Assembly (NCBI RefSeq): GCF_000335475.2 | Contig: NZ_ANAH02000033.1 | Location: 1 to 41,974 of the forward strand | DNA length: 41,974 nucleotides | From: Cystobacter fuscus DSM 2262 | Lineage (GTDB): Bacteria > Myxococcota > Myxococcia > Myxococcales > Myxococcaceae | Reading direction: 5' to 3' | In this document: positions 1 to 7,824 of the stretch, one piece after another | Position numbering within the stretch: the stretch's first letter is position 1 | Layout of the letters: every line of letters starts with the position of its first letter | Program-made: the position numbers and the translations under genes | Notes under the pieces: generated by a model | What the model saw: the letters and a program-made list of their open reading frames with translations, nothing else | Told to the model about the DNA's origin: nothing | Databases searched by the model: none

Positions 1-19
1 TGGGTGGTAGAAGCGCGCG

Positions 20-2395
20 ATGCGCAAGACCCCCCTTCTTCTCTTGTCGTTGTCGCTCCTGTCGGCCTGTGCCGGCGAGCAGGAGCTCCGGGACGAAGCG
101 ACCCGCCGCGAGGCAACGCTCGCCACGCCCCTGCCCCGTCTCCGCGTGAGCGCCAATTCGCGCTACCTCGTCAAGGACGACGGCTCGCCGTTCTTCTACC
201 TCGGAGATACGGCGTGGGAGCTCTTCCACCGGCTCAACCGCTCCGAGGCCGTGACGTATCTCCAGAAGCGCGCCGACCAGGGATTCACCGTGGTGCAGGC
301 CGTGGCCGTGGCGGAGCTGGATGGGGTGAATACGCCCAACGCCCACGGGGACAAGCCGTTCACGAACAACAACCCCGCGACCCCCGCAACCACGCCGGGC
401 GCCGACCCGGGCGACGCCACCCAGTATGACTACTGGGACCACGTCGACTTCATCGTCTCCGAGGCCGAGTCCCGGGGCATCTACACGGCGCTCTTGCCCA
501 CGTGGGGCAGCCACGTCCTGAACGGAACCCTCAACACCTCCAACGCCCAGGCCTACGGCCAGTTCCTCGGCAGCCGCTACGCCGGCAAGCCCATCATCTG
601 GGTGCTCGGCGGAGACCGCTCCCCCGCGGGTTACGAGGCCGTGTGGCGCGCGCTCGCCAAGGGCATCGCCCTCGGCGTGTCCGGCACCGAGGACTACGCC
701 CAGCTCCTCATGACGTACCACCCGCCGGGAGCCGCCACCTCCAGCACCTGGTTCCACAATGAGCCGTGGCTGGACTTCAACATGCGGCAGAACGGCCACT
801 GCGCGAACACCGACGTCTGGAACCTCAACGCATCCGATCTGGCCCTCTCCCCCAGCAAGCCCGTCCTGGACGGCGAGCCGCTCTATGAGCAGCACCCCAT
901 CTGCTTCAACGCGCCCACCCATGGGTACTCGAACGACTACGAGATCCGGAAGTATGCGTACTGGGACGTGTTCGCGGGGGCGTTCGGCCACACCTATGGC
1001 CACCACTCGGTCTGGCAGATGTACGCGCCGGGCCGCTCCCCGGTGAATGGTCCCCAGAACTACTGGTCCGAGGCCCTCCTCCAACCGGGCGCCTCCCAGA
1101 TGAAGTTCCTCCGCCGGCTCATCGAGTCCAGGCCGTTGCTCGTGCGCATCCCGGACCAGACCGTCCTCTCCACGAGCGCGGGCTCCGGCACGGCCCGGAT
1201 CCAGGCCACCCGGGGCTCGGACGGCGGCTATGCCTTCGTCTACAGCGCCTCCGGGCAGTCCTTCGGCGTGAACATGAACAAGCTCTCCGGCGGCACGGTC
1301 CGGGCCTCCTGGTACGACCCGCGCAATGGGACCTCCACCCTGGTGGGCACGTTCCCCAACACGGGCACCCGGCAGTTCACTCCGCCGGGCAGCGGGGCCG
1401 GACAGGACTGGGTGCTGGTGCTGGATGACGCCTCACGCGGCTTCCCGCTCCCGGGCGAGGTCGTGACCCAGCCGCCCCCGAATGGCTCGTTCTACCGAGC
1501 CATCAACCTCAATGGCGCCGCCACCGTCATCGATGGCAGGAATTGGGAAGGCGGCGATGCTCCCAACTACACGTTCACGGGAACCGCTTTCGCCAACCCC
1601 GCCGTCACGCTCAACCCCGCCACCGACGCCAACCGCGCGGCGATGATCCGCTCCTCCATCTGGAGCACGTCGGCCGCGGTGCGGCTGCACGCGATGCCCA
1701 GCGGCTCCTACACGGTGTACCTCTACACCTGGGAAGACAATGATCCGGAGACGTTCAGCGTCTACCTCGAGGGCTCCCTGGTGAAGGCCAACCACGACAG
1801 CGGCCCGGCGGGGACGTGGGCCCGGCTCGGCCCGTGGACCGTCACGGTCACCGATGGCACCCTGGATCTGACCACCTCGGGCGGTGCGGCCAACCTCTCC
1901 GGCATCGAGGTTCTCGGCGCCGGGGGAGGCGGAAACACCTTCGTCCGCGGCGTCAACTTCAACGGGAGCGCGGTCACCATCGACGGCCAGGCGTGGCAGT
2001 CCTACTCCACCGCCCTGGCCAATGGCCTCGGGGTGAACGCCCCCAACCTGACGACCACCACGGTGACGCCAGTCCCGGCGACGGACAGCGGCACGAGCGC
2101 CATGCTCAACTCCGCCATCTGGAAGATGAACTCGGATCTCCTGGTGAGTCAGTCGATCGCCAACGGCGACTACTCCGTCTCGCTCTGGATCATGGAGAAC
2201 TACCAGTCCAACTCCCGCTCCTTCCGGATCCGCCTGGAGGGCACCGAGGTCGAGAGCGCGGCGGGCAGCCTGCCGCTGGGAGGCTGGAAGAAGTACGGCC
2301 CCTATCCCGTGACGGTGGGTGATGGCGCGCTGAACGTGGACCTCGTCCGCGTGAGTGGAGACCCCCACCTCATGGGAATGGCCATCTTCAAGTAG
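20..2395 (+). CDS. DUF4038/GH140-like secreted glycoside hydrolase lipoprotein
   Basis: The 791-aa product starts with a lipoprotein signal whose lipobox is L14-S15-A16-C17, so it is probably anchored in the outer envelope. Residues about 40-365 look like a DUF4038 (apiosidase-like, GH140-type) TIM barrel. By family analogy the likely catalytic acids are D199 in VLGGDR and E286 in LDGEPLYE; this is inference. Residues about 370-470 match the collagenase-type C-terminal beta domain usually found behind DUF4038. Two similar beta-sandwich modules follow (about 490-634 and 641-791), each opening with a F-x-R-x-x-N-x-N-G-x-x-x-x-I-D-G pattern, resembling carbohydrate-binding/malectin-like domains. 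Plant or microbial polysaccharide breakdown is likely; the exact substrate cannot be read from the sequence. Start chosen because the signal peptide follows directly. Confidence 0.82.
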   Translation: MRKTPLLLLSLSLLSACAGEQELRDEATRREATLATPLPRLRVSANSRYLVKDDGSPFFYLGDTAWELFHRLNRSEAVTYLQKRADQGFTVVQAVAVAELDGVNTPNAHGDKPFTNNNPATPATTPGADPGDATQYDYWDHVDFIVSEAESRGIYTALLPTWGSHVLNGTLNTSNAQAYGQFLGSRYAGKPIIWVLGGDRSPAGYEAVWRALAKGIALGVSGTEDYAQLLMTYHPPGAATSSTWFHNEPWLDFNMRQNGHCANTDVWNLNASDLALSPSKPVLDGEPLYEQHPICFNAPTHGYSNDYEIRKYAYWDVFAGAFGHTYGHHSVWQMYAPGRSPVNGPQNYWSEALLQPGASQMKFLRRLIESRPLLVRIPDQTVLSTSAGSGTARIQATRGSDGGYAFVYSASGQSFGVNMNKLSGGTVRASWYDPRNGTSTLVGTFPNTGTRQFTPPGSGAGQDWVLVLDDASRGFPLPGEVVTQPPPNGSFYRAINLNGAATVIDGRNWEGGDAPNYTFTGTAFANPAVTLNPATDANRAAMIRSSIWSTSAAVRLHAMPSGSYTVYLYTWEDNDPETFSVYLEGSLVKANHDSGPAGTWARLGPWTVTVTDGTLDLTTSGGAANLSGIEVLGAGGGGNTFVRGVNFNGSAVTIDGQAWQSYSTALANGLGVNAPNLTTTTVTPVPATDSGTSAMLNSAIWKMNSDLLVSQSIANGDYSVSLWIMENYQSNSRSFRIRLEGTEVESAAGSLPLGGWKKYGPYPVTVGDGALNVDLVRVSGDPHLMGMAIFK

Positions 2396-2426
2396 CGCTG
2401 CCGCGCGAGAATCCGCGAGTCCATCC

Positions 2427-2445
2427 AGGGCCTGTTGCAGGCCCT
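2427..2445. terminator. Hairpin between convergent genes
   Basis: A perfect 8-bp inverted repeat (AGGGCCTG, loop TTG, CAGGCCCT) fills the short gap between the glycosidase stop and the end of the convergent 151-aa gene. There is no T-tract, so it would act as a rho-independent terminator only weakly, in either direction. Confidence 0.45.
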
Positions 2446-2447
2446 CC

Positions 2448-2903
2448 TCAAGGAGCGCCGCGCCGTCTTCTCCGGGCAGGCACGCTGCCACGTCGCACCT
2501 TGGAACGTGGCACCCAATCAGGTGAATCAGGGCGGTGCCAGTCTTGTGCCCGCAGCCAGTCATCGTACCGAACGAAAATAGAGCGCATCCCGGTTGGTCG
2601 CTCGCGATCTGTGAGGAACTCGTCGAGAGTCGAGAACAGGAAGGCGACCCGCGCCTCCTCCGTTGCCGCGGAAGGGGCGCCAGCTCGCCCTGACGGGTCA
2701 AGACTCAAGAGGAGCTGGGACCACGCCAGGTTGTTCCCGCCGTTCAGCCTCACGATCAGCCACTCCCTGAATCCGGCGAGAAGGCCACCATTCGTTGCGA
2801 TGTCGAAACCATCCACGAATGCAACGGCACCATCGAAGTCTATGCGCCGCAAATACATGCCGGGGCACCTTCTCACCATCTCCAACACGTGCGGCAAAGG
2901 CAT
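2448..2903 (-). CDS. Hypothetical 151-aa protein, immunity-like
   Basis: Function is not recognised with certainty. The ATG at 2903 is preferred over an in-frame GTG nine bases upstream because AGGTGA lies five bases before it. The first ~75 residues (PGMYL, FVDGFDIA, FREWLIVRL, NNLAW) have the look of small proteins found in contact-dependent toxin/immunity loci. The last ~20 residues are Arg-rich and read like run-on into unrelated sequence, so the 3' end may be frameshifted or truncated. It is the last gene of a minus-strand block of small genes with lower GC than the flanks. Confidence 0.6.
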   Translation of the reverse strand: MPLPHVLEMVRRCPGMYLRRIDFDGAVAFVDGFDIATNGGLLAGFREWLIVRLNGGNNLAWSQLLLSLDPSGRAGAPSAATEEARVAFLFSTLDEFLTDRERPTGMRSIFVRYDDWLRAQDWHRPDSPDWVPRSKVRRGSVPARRRRRGAP

Positions 2904-3023
2904 GGTTATCACCTAAAACCGAAAATTGATGAAATCTGCATCATCTCCCCTCCCGACCAGCACAGCCGCTCCGAGGGAGCAGAGCCGCTGCTGGTGGGCA
3001 GCGTCGTCCGATGCGGGAACACG

Positions 3024-3191
3024 TTACGGACCACGACCCTGTGGGTATTCGCAGACGTCCTGCTCGTCGTTCCACCTGCCTCCCGCATCGAGGCACTGGT
3101 CGATTCGCCACCAGCGCCCGCAGGACGGGACAGCGAGCACGAGCACCAGGAGCAGGACCACGGCGAGTGCAATCGGGAGTCGGCGATTCAT
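3024..3191 (-). CDS. Small (55-aa) secreted or lipoprotein-like peptide
   Basis: A short frame encodes a basic N-terminus (MNRRLP), a hydrophobic stretch of about 17 residues rich in L, V and A, then VPSC, followed by a short mature part with a CLDAGGRWN...C motif. Small proteobacterial proteins with a leader and a C-L-D-A/S-G-G-x-W motif of this kind are common but uncharacterised. The cysteine at residue 24 could be lipidated (V-P-S-C), though the lipobox is not ideal. It lies between the 151-aa and 130-aa genes on the same strand. The hydrophobic leader followed by the conserved motif is the reason to believe in it despite its size. Confidence 0.6.
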   Translation of the reverse strand: MNRRLPIALAVVLLLVLVLAVPSCGRWWRIDQCLDAGGRWNDEQDVCEYPQGRGP

Positions 3192-3214
3192 GAGTCTTTC
3201 GGTACATCCGTGCG

Positions 3215-3607
3215 CTAGGAGTCCAAGCGAGCGCTGGTGAAGGTGGGAGGAAATTCCGTCGCCACATCAATACAGTCATCGCCTGTGTAGATGGCGTAAT
3301 GACGGAGGTTGACGCCATCCAGAACGCCTCCCGACTCCTCTCGAAGCCACGCCAGCCAACGAGAATGACCCACCAGGAAGACCCCCTCCGTGGAATAGGG
3401 CCTGCGCTCGTGCCAGGTTCGGAGGCGGTAGCTCTCGTTGATGTTCCGGTATCCCACGAACCCCTCGAATGTCAGCTCGACAGCGCGCTCGCTGGCGCCA
3501 TCGGCGAGGACGATTTTCAAGCCCAGGCGCGTGTCGGTCAGGCTCATGCATTCAAGCGCCCTGAACCCCAAGGTGCCCACGTCGATGGGCGCGTACGTCT
3601 CCGTCAT
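3215..3607 (-). CDS. Hypothetical 130-aa protein, possible immunity protein
   Basis: No firm family assignment. The protein is soluble, with no signal peptide or membrane segment. It has a dense set of aromatic and acidic residues (ELTFEGFVGYRNINESYRLRTW, then SRWLAWLREESGG and HYAIYTGDDCIDV), a composition typical of small single-domain immunity proteins. It begins 24 bases after the HEAT-repeat gene ends and is probably co-transcribed with it. No strong Shine-Dalgarno is visible, which fits translational coupling within the block. The immunity role is inferred from context only. Confidence 0.6.
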   Translation of the reverse strand: MTETYAPIDVGTLGFRALECMSLTDTRLGLKIVLADGASERAVELTFEGFVGYRNINESYRLRTWHERRPYSTEGVFLVGHSRWLAWLREESGGVLDGVNLRHYAIYTGDDCIDVATEFPPTFTSARLDS

Positions 3608-3631
3608 GATGTCATGGACCCTATCGAATTT

Positions 3632-4315
3632 TCATCCCCCCTTGTCACCGATCTTCTTGAGGGCCAGACTCGCCTCCGAGCGGACCTGTTCAATCTTGTC
3701 CTTCTCCAAGTGGCGAAGCACGAGGACGGCACGCTTCCGCAATTCGACGTTCGTCGTCTCCCTGGCGAGGACTTCGAGTCCATGCGGGACGAAAGCTCTC
3801 GCCGGCATGGACGCGACTCTCGCCAACCTCACGAGTGCGTCCAGCGCGGCCTGGTCGCCATAGCGGCCTCCAACTGGAATGATTGGCAGATGTTTGGTCG
3901 AGCCGAGCGCATTGGTAGCGCAGTATCGGACCTCGGGCGAATCGTCTTTCAAGGCCTCCTGAAGAGCATCGACGGCGGCTTTGAACTCCTTGGAATCGGT
4001 CTCGATCTTTTCGAACAAGTAGGAGATGCACTCCGCGGCCTGACCTCGAATCTTGGGGTGCTCCTTCTGGTCCGAGAGAATCCGGATCATGAGGTCCCAC
4101 AAGCTGACGTCGCCATGCCAGGTCAGCGCATAGAGGATACCCTGTCGCACCTCGACACGCTCCTCGCTGGCGAGCAACTCGAGTAGCCTCGCCGTCGTCG
4201 AGCTATCCGCCGAAAGCAGCTTCGCCGCCTCGATGATGGCCTCGGGATCCGATCCTCGGATGTCCCTCAGCGCGGCTTCCCTCTGCTCTTCGGTCAAGGG
4301 CTCTCTCTGACTCAT
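3632..4315 (-). CDS. HEAT-repeat protein
   Basis: The 227-aa protein is built almost entirely of paired amphipathic helices. HEAT-like units can be seen at about residues 15-45, 47-75, 80-118, 119-160 (SPEVRYCATNALGS) and 185-227 (VRSEASLALKKIG). No signal peptide, so it is cytoplasmic. The internal ATG at 4315 (MSQREPL) is preferred because the 10 codons upstream of it look non-coding. HEAT repeats provide protein-binding scaffolds; in toxin-rich neighbourhoods such proteins often act as immunity proteins or adaptors. It sits in a block with an Imm53-family gene, so an immunity role is possible but unproven. Confidence 0.75.
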   Translation of the reverse strand: MSQREPLTEEQREAALRDIRGSDPEAIIEAAKLLSADSSTTARLLELLASEERVEVRQGILYALTWHGDVSLWDLMIRILSDQKEHPKIRGQAAECISYLFEKIETDSKEFKAAVDALQEALKDDSPEVRYCATNALGSTKHLPIIPVGGRYGDQAALDALVRLARVASMPARAFVPHGLEVLARETTNVELRKRAVLVLRHLEKDKIEQVRSEASLALKKIGDKGG

Positions 4316-4348
4316 ATGCGAATTCCGAATACACAGCAGCACCATGGC

Positions 4349-4606
4349 TCAGCGTGGCATCTCGGCGACGCCGAGTGAGCCATCCGCCCGGAGGAGCAAG
4401 ACGCCCTGCCATCCGAATAGCGCATTACGAAACGAACACTCCAGGCCATTCAAGTTCACACTCAAGACATCAAGACCGCAGCCTGTTTCGTTGAGCACGA
4501 CGATCGCCGTGCGCCCGCTCCAATAGAAGAATCCAACAAGAAGCAACACGAGAATGAAGAACACAGACAGCAGCATCTGGATGAAATCAGTTCGAGCGGT
4601 TGTCAT
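4349..4606 (-). CDS. Small single-pass membrane protein
   Basis: This 85-aa product has one clear membrane segment at about residues 11-28 (MLLSVFFILVLLLVGFFY), followed by a short domain with two cysteines (TGCGLDV, LECSFRN) that could be extracytoplasmic. Its start overlaps the end of the upstream DUF6968-Imm53 gene by 20 bases, which suggests translational coupling. Base composition is clearly less GC-rich than in the flanking chromosome. No family recognised. Confidence 0.65.
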   Translation of the reverse strand: MTTARTDFIQMLLSVFFILVLLLVGFFYWSGRTAIVVLNETGCGLDVLSVNLNGLECSFRNALFGWQGVLLLRADGSLGVAEMPR

Positions 4607-5378
4607 GGATCCGAGCCCATACCCGGAAGCAGTTCAGGATGGCTCGAAGCTTCCGGGGATCTCCCGCTCCGATGAAGCGTCCCTCCTTGATGGAGCAGTC
4701 CATCCAATCGTCTCCTCCCTGATTCCCGTTGCTCTCCGAGGGGGGCTCCCCCGTGCGTTGAATCACGGCATCCGCCATGCGCCCCTCCAGGTTCGTTCCA
4801 CGCAGATCGACCTCGAGCAACCATCCCGGGTTGTCCAGGGATTGGATGCTCACCCCCTGATGATGGGCCCACTCCTCACGGCACTGGGACTCATACCACT
4901 GCTCCAGCCATTCCAGGTCGGAGAGGGCGTCTTCCCGGGTCCATTGGCGCTTCTTGCCGGGTGGAGGGGTCCCACCGGCCGCTCTTATACGGGCATCCTG
5001 CTCCACTCCCCAGAGCTGAGAAAGCCTGAGCATCTCCCGTTCGATCAACTGCTCGAAGTGAGCTTCCAGCTCAGGCCCGAAGCCATTCGGCACATACTGG
5101 GCAAAGCCCAGTTCCGAGTCGCCGAGCCAGCGGAGCTGCGCACGATGCGGCTCCAACGCTACCCGCGCCCCTTGCATCGCCTGCTGGAGGGCCTGAACCG
5201 AATCGACCCCCCAGGCCTCCCGGCGGATCGGACCAATGCCCTCCAAGCCACTGATCTCAAAAGGGCAACGAAAATCCCCCGTCTCCCCGTCACGCTCGGG
5301 CTGAAAGAACGCGACCTCCACGTGTCCGCGACCGTCAGCCCTGTCGTAGCGCCTCCGTGCGATCACCCCTTGAATCAT
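4587..5378 (-). CDS. DUF6968 - Imm53 fusion protein
   Basis: The ATG at 5378 follows a strong GAGGAG; the open frame continues upstream to 5513 but that part looks non-coding. Residues about 5-80 (VIARRRY, VEVAFFQPERD, FRCPFEI, DSVQALQQAM) match the DUF6968 pattern. Residues about 151-263 carry the hallmarks of immunity protein 53: LEWLEQWYESQC, SLDNPGWLLEVDL and a C-terminal FIGAGDPRKL segment. Imm53 proteins neutralise nuclease-type toxins of polymorphic toxin systems. Linking both domains in one 263-aa chain would suit a dual inhibitor or a sensor-immunity fusion. No cognate toxin gene is visible nearby. Confidence 0.8.
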   Translation of the reverse strand: MIQGVIARRRYDRADGRGHVEVAFFQPERDGETGDFRCPFEISGLEGIGPIRREAWGVDSVQALQQAMQGARVALEPHRAQLRWLGDSELGFAQYVPNGFGPELEAHFEQLIEREMLRLSQLWGVEQDARIRAAGGTPPPGKKRQWTREDALSDLEWLEQWYESQCREEWAHHQGVSIQSLDNPGWLLEVDLRGTNLEGRMADAVIQRTGEPPSESNGNQGGDDWMDCSIKEGRFIGAGDPRKLRAILNCFRVWARIHDNRSN

Positions 5379-5385
5379 CGGCTCC

Positions 5386-5652
5386 TCACCGTTTGTCGGG
5401 CCACTGAATGCACTCCCCGTAACCAGAGCCATGATCAGTCCAGACAATACACTTCTCTCCGGCCCGGCAATCCGATTGCTTCTCGCAGACCACGAAACAC
5501 GAAGTCTGGGCAAATGGTCCCCATCCAGAGTTCTTCCAGATCACGCACGTCTCACCAGCAACACAATCGGAGTTCGACTCACACCCCCTGCGCTCCTTCA
5601 TCTCACTGCAAGAGCACAGAAAAAACGCAAGAACCCAGAGAGCCTTGAGCAC
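5386..5652 (-). CDS. Cys-rich small lipoprotein (88 aa)
   Basis: A GTG start at 5652 is supported by GGAGG six to nine bases upstream. The signal peptide is very short (VLKALWVLAFFLCSC), with lipobox L-C-S-C. The mature part has two copies of a Cys module, C-x-S/K-x-S-D-C-x-A-G-E-x-C-x-x-W, at about residues 23-40 and 54-70. This SDC-x-x-GE-x-C pattern recurs in many myxobacterial envelope lipoproteins and presumably forms disulfide-knotted knobs. It is the first gene of the minus-strand block and lies seven bases ahead of the DUF6968-Imm53 gene. Confidence 0.7.
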   Translation of the reverse strand: MLKALWVLAFFLCSCSEMKERRGCESNSDCVAGETCVIWKNSGWGPFAQTSCFVVCEKQSDCRAGEKCIVWTDHGSGYGECIQWPDKR

Positions 5653-5779
5653 TTCGACCTCCTCCCGAAAGAAACGGCCAAGACCTGATCCGGGCCGTCC
5701 GGAGATTGATCGTACCCGAGGACCTCTCGCCTCCCTCCAACTTGTTCGGACGCCGCGACTGCTGCTAACGCTGCGCCCC

Positions 5780-6856
5780 ATGATGGCCTCGACGACCTCC
5801 ACCCCCTCTGTCACCTGGCCCGGCCGCGTCCTCGAAGGACCCGCCGCGTGGCGCGGCGCGGACCTCGCCCGGAGCGAGACGTGGATCCACCGCTTCTCGT
5901 CCGGCGAACTCGCCGAGTTGGACCGGGCACTCGCCGGGGTGCGCGGGCTGCCCCGCCCGGTGCTCGACGTCACCCGGGACAACTTCGTCCTCCCCACGCT
6001 CGCGCCCACCCTGGCGCGCGTGAAACACGAGTTGCTGCATGGCCGCGGCTTCATCCTCTTCCGGGGCTTGCCCACCGAGCGCTACTCGCTCCCGGAGCTG
6101 GCCACGCTGTTCTGGGGGCTCGGCACGTACCTCGGCACGGCCGTGTCACAGAACGCCCAGGGGCACGTGCTCGGGCATGTGAAGGATCTGGGGTACGACG
6201 CCAACAACCCCAGCACGCGCCTCTACCAGACCAACCAGCGGCAGGGCTATCACACGGACTCCGCGGACATCGTGGGGCTGCTGTGCTTGCGCACCGCCAG
6301 GCACGGAGGGCTCAGCAGCCTCGCCAGCACGGTGTCCGTCTACAACGAGATGTACCGGCGCCGGCCGGACCTCGCCCGCGTCCTCTTCGAGCCCTTCCAC
6401 ACCGACCACCGCGGCGAGTACCGGCCCGGCCACAAGCCCTACTTCTCCATCCCCGTGCTCAACTTCCACGCGGGCGAGCTCACGGGCATCTACCAGCGCC
6501 GCTACATCGAGTCCGCCCAGCGCTTCGAGGAGGCCCCCCGGCTGACGCCCCAGCAGGTGGAGGCGCTCGATCTGTTCGACACCCTGCTCGATGACCCCGC
6601 GCTGCACCTGGAGATGCGACTCGAGCCCGGGGACATGCAGTTCATCCACAACCATCAGCTCCTCCACGACCGGACGGCCTTCGAGGACTGGCCGGAGCCC
6701 GAGCGCCGGCGGCACCTGCTGCGGCTGTGGTTGTGCCCACCGGATGGCCGCCCGCTGCCGCCTGTCTTCACCGAGCGCTACGGCAGCGTGGAGGTGGGAC
6801 GGCGCGGCGGTGTCCAGGTGCCCGTCAGCGAGCTCAAGGCGCCCCTGGATGTCTGA
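5780..6856 (+). CDS. TauD/TfdA-family Fe(II)/2-oxoglutarate dioxygenase
   Basis: The 358-aa protein has the double-stranded beta-helix layout of TauD/clavaminate-synthase-like oxygenases. Iron ligands are visible as H-x-D in YHTDSAD (about H158 and D160) and a distal His in HNHQLLHDR (about H296). An Arg about 20 residues later (RRHLLRLW) would bind the 2-oxoglutarate carboxylate. TauD-fold members hydroxylate small molecules, often in secondary metabolism or sulfur/amino-acid catabolism; no biosynthetic genes lie next to it, so the substrate is unknown. Two adjacent ATG codons (5780, 5783) start the conserved part, neither with a good ribosome binding site. Confidence 0.85.
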   Translation: MMASTTSTPSVTWPGRVLEGPAAWRGADLARSETWIHRFSSGELAELDRALAGVRGLPRPVLDVTRDNFVLPTLAPTLARVKHELLHGRGFILFRGLPTERYSLPELATLFWGLGTYLGTAVSQNAQGHVLGHVKDLGYDANNPSTRLYQTNQRQGYHTDSADIVGLLCLRTARHGGLSSLASTVSVYNEMYRRRPDLARVLFEPFHTDHRGEYRPGHKPYFSIPVLNFHAGELTGIYQRRYIESAQRFEEAPRLTPQQVEALDLFDTLLDDPALHLEMRLEPGDMQFIHNHQLLHDRTAFEDWPEPERRRHLLRLWLCPPDGRPLPPVFTERYGSVEVGRRGGVQVPVSELKAPLDV

Positions 6857-6903
6857 GTGATAATGCCAACCCACGAGCGCATGGAGTGGAATGACAAATC
6901 AAA

Positions 6904-7782
6904 TCACGAGCAGACGCGGTTGCGGCCCGCCGCCTTCGCCTCGTACAGCTTCGCGTCCGCCGCCCGCTTCAAGTCCACCAGGTCCCGGTGCCCCGACTCC
7001 AGCACCGCCACCCCCAGCGAGATGGAGATGGGAATCAGGGTGTTGTCGAACTCGAAGCGCTGTTTCTCCACCAGCCGGCGCGCCTTCTCCGCCAGCTTCA
7101 CCGCGCCCACGAGGTCCACCTCGGGCAGCAGCACCCCGAACTCCTCCCCGCCATAGCGCGCGAACACGTCCTCGCGGCGGATGCGCGTGCGCAGCGTGGA
7201 GGCGAGCTGCTTGAGCACGTAGTCCCCCGCCAGGTGCCCGTGCTGATCATTCACCCGCTTGAAGTGATCCACGTCGAACATCACCAGCGCCAGGCTGCGC
7301 TCGTAGCGGCGCGAGCGTGACACCTCGCGCTCCAGCGCCTCCTCGAAGTAGCGCCGGTTGTAGATCTGCGTCAGCCCGTCCATCGTCGTCAGCCGGTAGA
7401 TCTCATCGTGGTACGCCGTCTCGATGTTCCCCCCGGCGATGAACTTGAAGATCGTCCGGCCAATCTTCACCAGGTCCCCGTTGCACAGAGGCGTCTCCCC
7501 CCGCACCGGCTCGTCGTTCACGAACGTGCCGTTCGTCGACTCCAGGTCCTTGATGAACACCCCCCGCTTGCTCGTGGTGATGCACGCGTGGTTGCGGCTG
7601 ATGGACTCCTGGTCCACCTGGATCTCCGCCTTGGCCGAGCGGCCAATGAGCGTCTCCGTCTTGCACAGGTCGTACTTGCGCCCCAGCTCCAGGCCGTAGA
7701 TCACCACCAGGGCCGCGTCGAGATCGACCGGCCGCTCGGAAATCTTCGAGATGACCGTGACGACGGTCTCGTTCTGACCCAT
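6904..7782 (-). CDS. FHA-GGDEF diguanylate cyclase
   Basis: The 292-aa protein joins an N-terminal FHA domain (about residues 24-115, with IGRS, ISRNH and ESTNGTFV) to a GGDEF domain (about 128-290). The active-site loop is GGEEF at 211-215, with the substrate-binding FDVDHFKRVND upstream. The inhibitory site R-x-x-D (R202-D205) lies five residues before GGEEF, so feedback inhibition by cyclic di-GMP is likely. The FHA domain would couple c-di-GMP synthesis to a phospho-threonine partner, probably from a Ser/Thr kinase, which myxobacteria have in large numbers. No membrane segment. Confidence 0.92.
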   Translation of the reverse strand: MGQNETVVTVISKISERPVDLDAALVVIYGLELGRKYDLCKTETLIGRSAKAEIQVDQESISRNHACITTSKRGVFIKDLESTNGTFVNDEPVRGETPLCNGDLVKIGRTIFKFIAGGNIETAYHDEIYRLTTMDGLTQIYNRRYFEEALEREVSRSRRYERSLALVMFDVDHFKRVNDQHGHLAGDYVLKQLASTLRTRIRREDVFARYGGEEFGVLLPEVDLVGAVKLAEKARRLVEKQRFEFDNTLIPISISLGVAVLESGHRDLVDLKRAADAKLYEAKAAGRNRVCS

Positions 7783-7824
7783 GACTGTCAGGACGGTAGC
7801 CCAGGGATACCCTGGAAGCCAACT

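Noticed and set aside
1433-2701. A 422-codon minus-strand frame across the glycosidase gene
   Set aside because: Low-complexity composition and no motifs; the plus-strand product has a lipoprotein signal and recognisable domains.
2909-3318. Several 85-125 codon frames around the 55-aa peptide
   Set aside because: None has a leader, domain or ribosome binding site; the 55-aa frame is the only one with a coherent secretion pattern.
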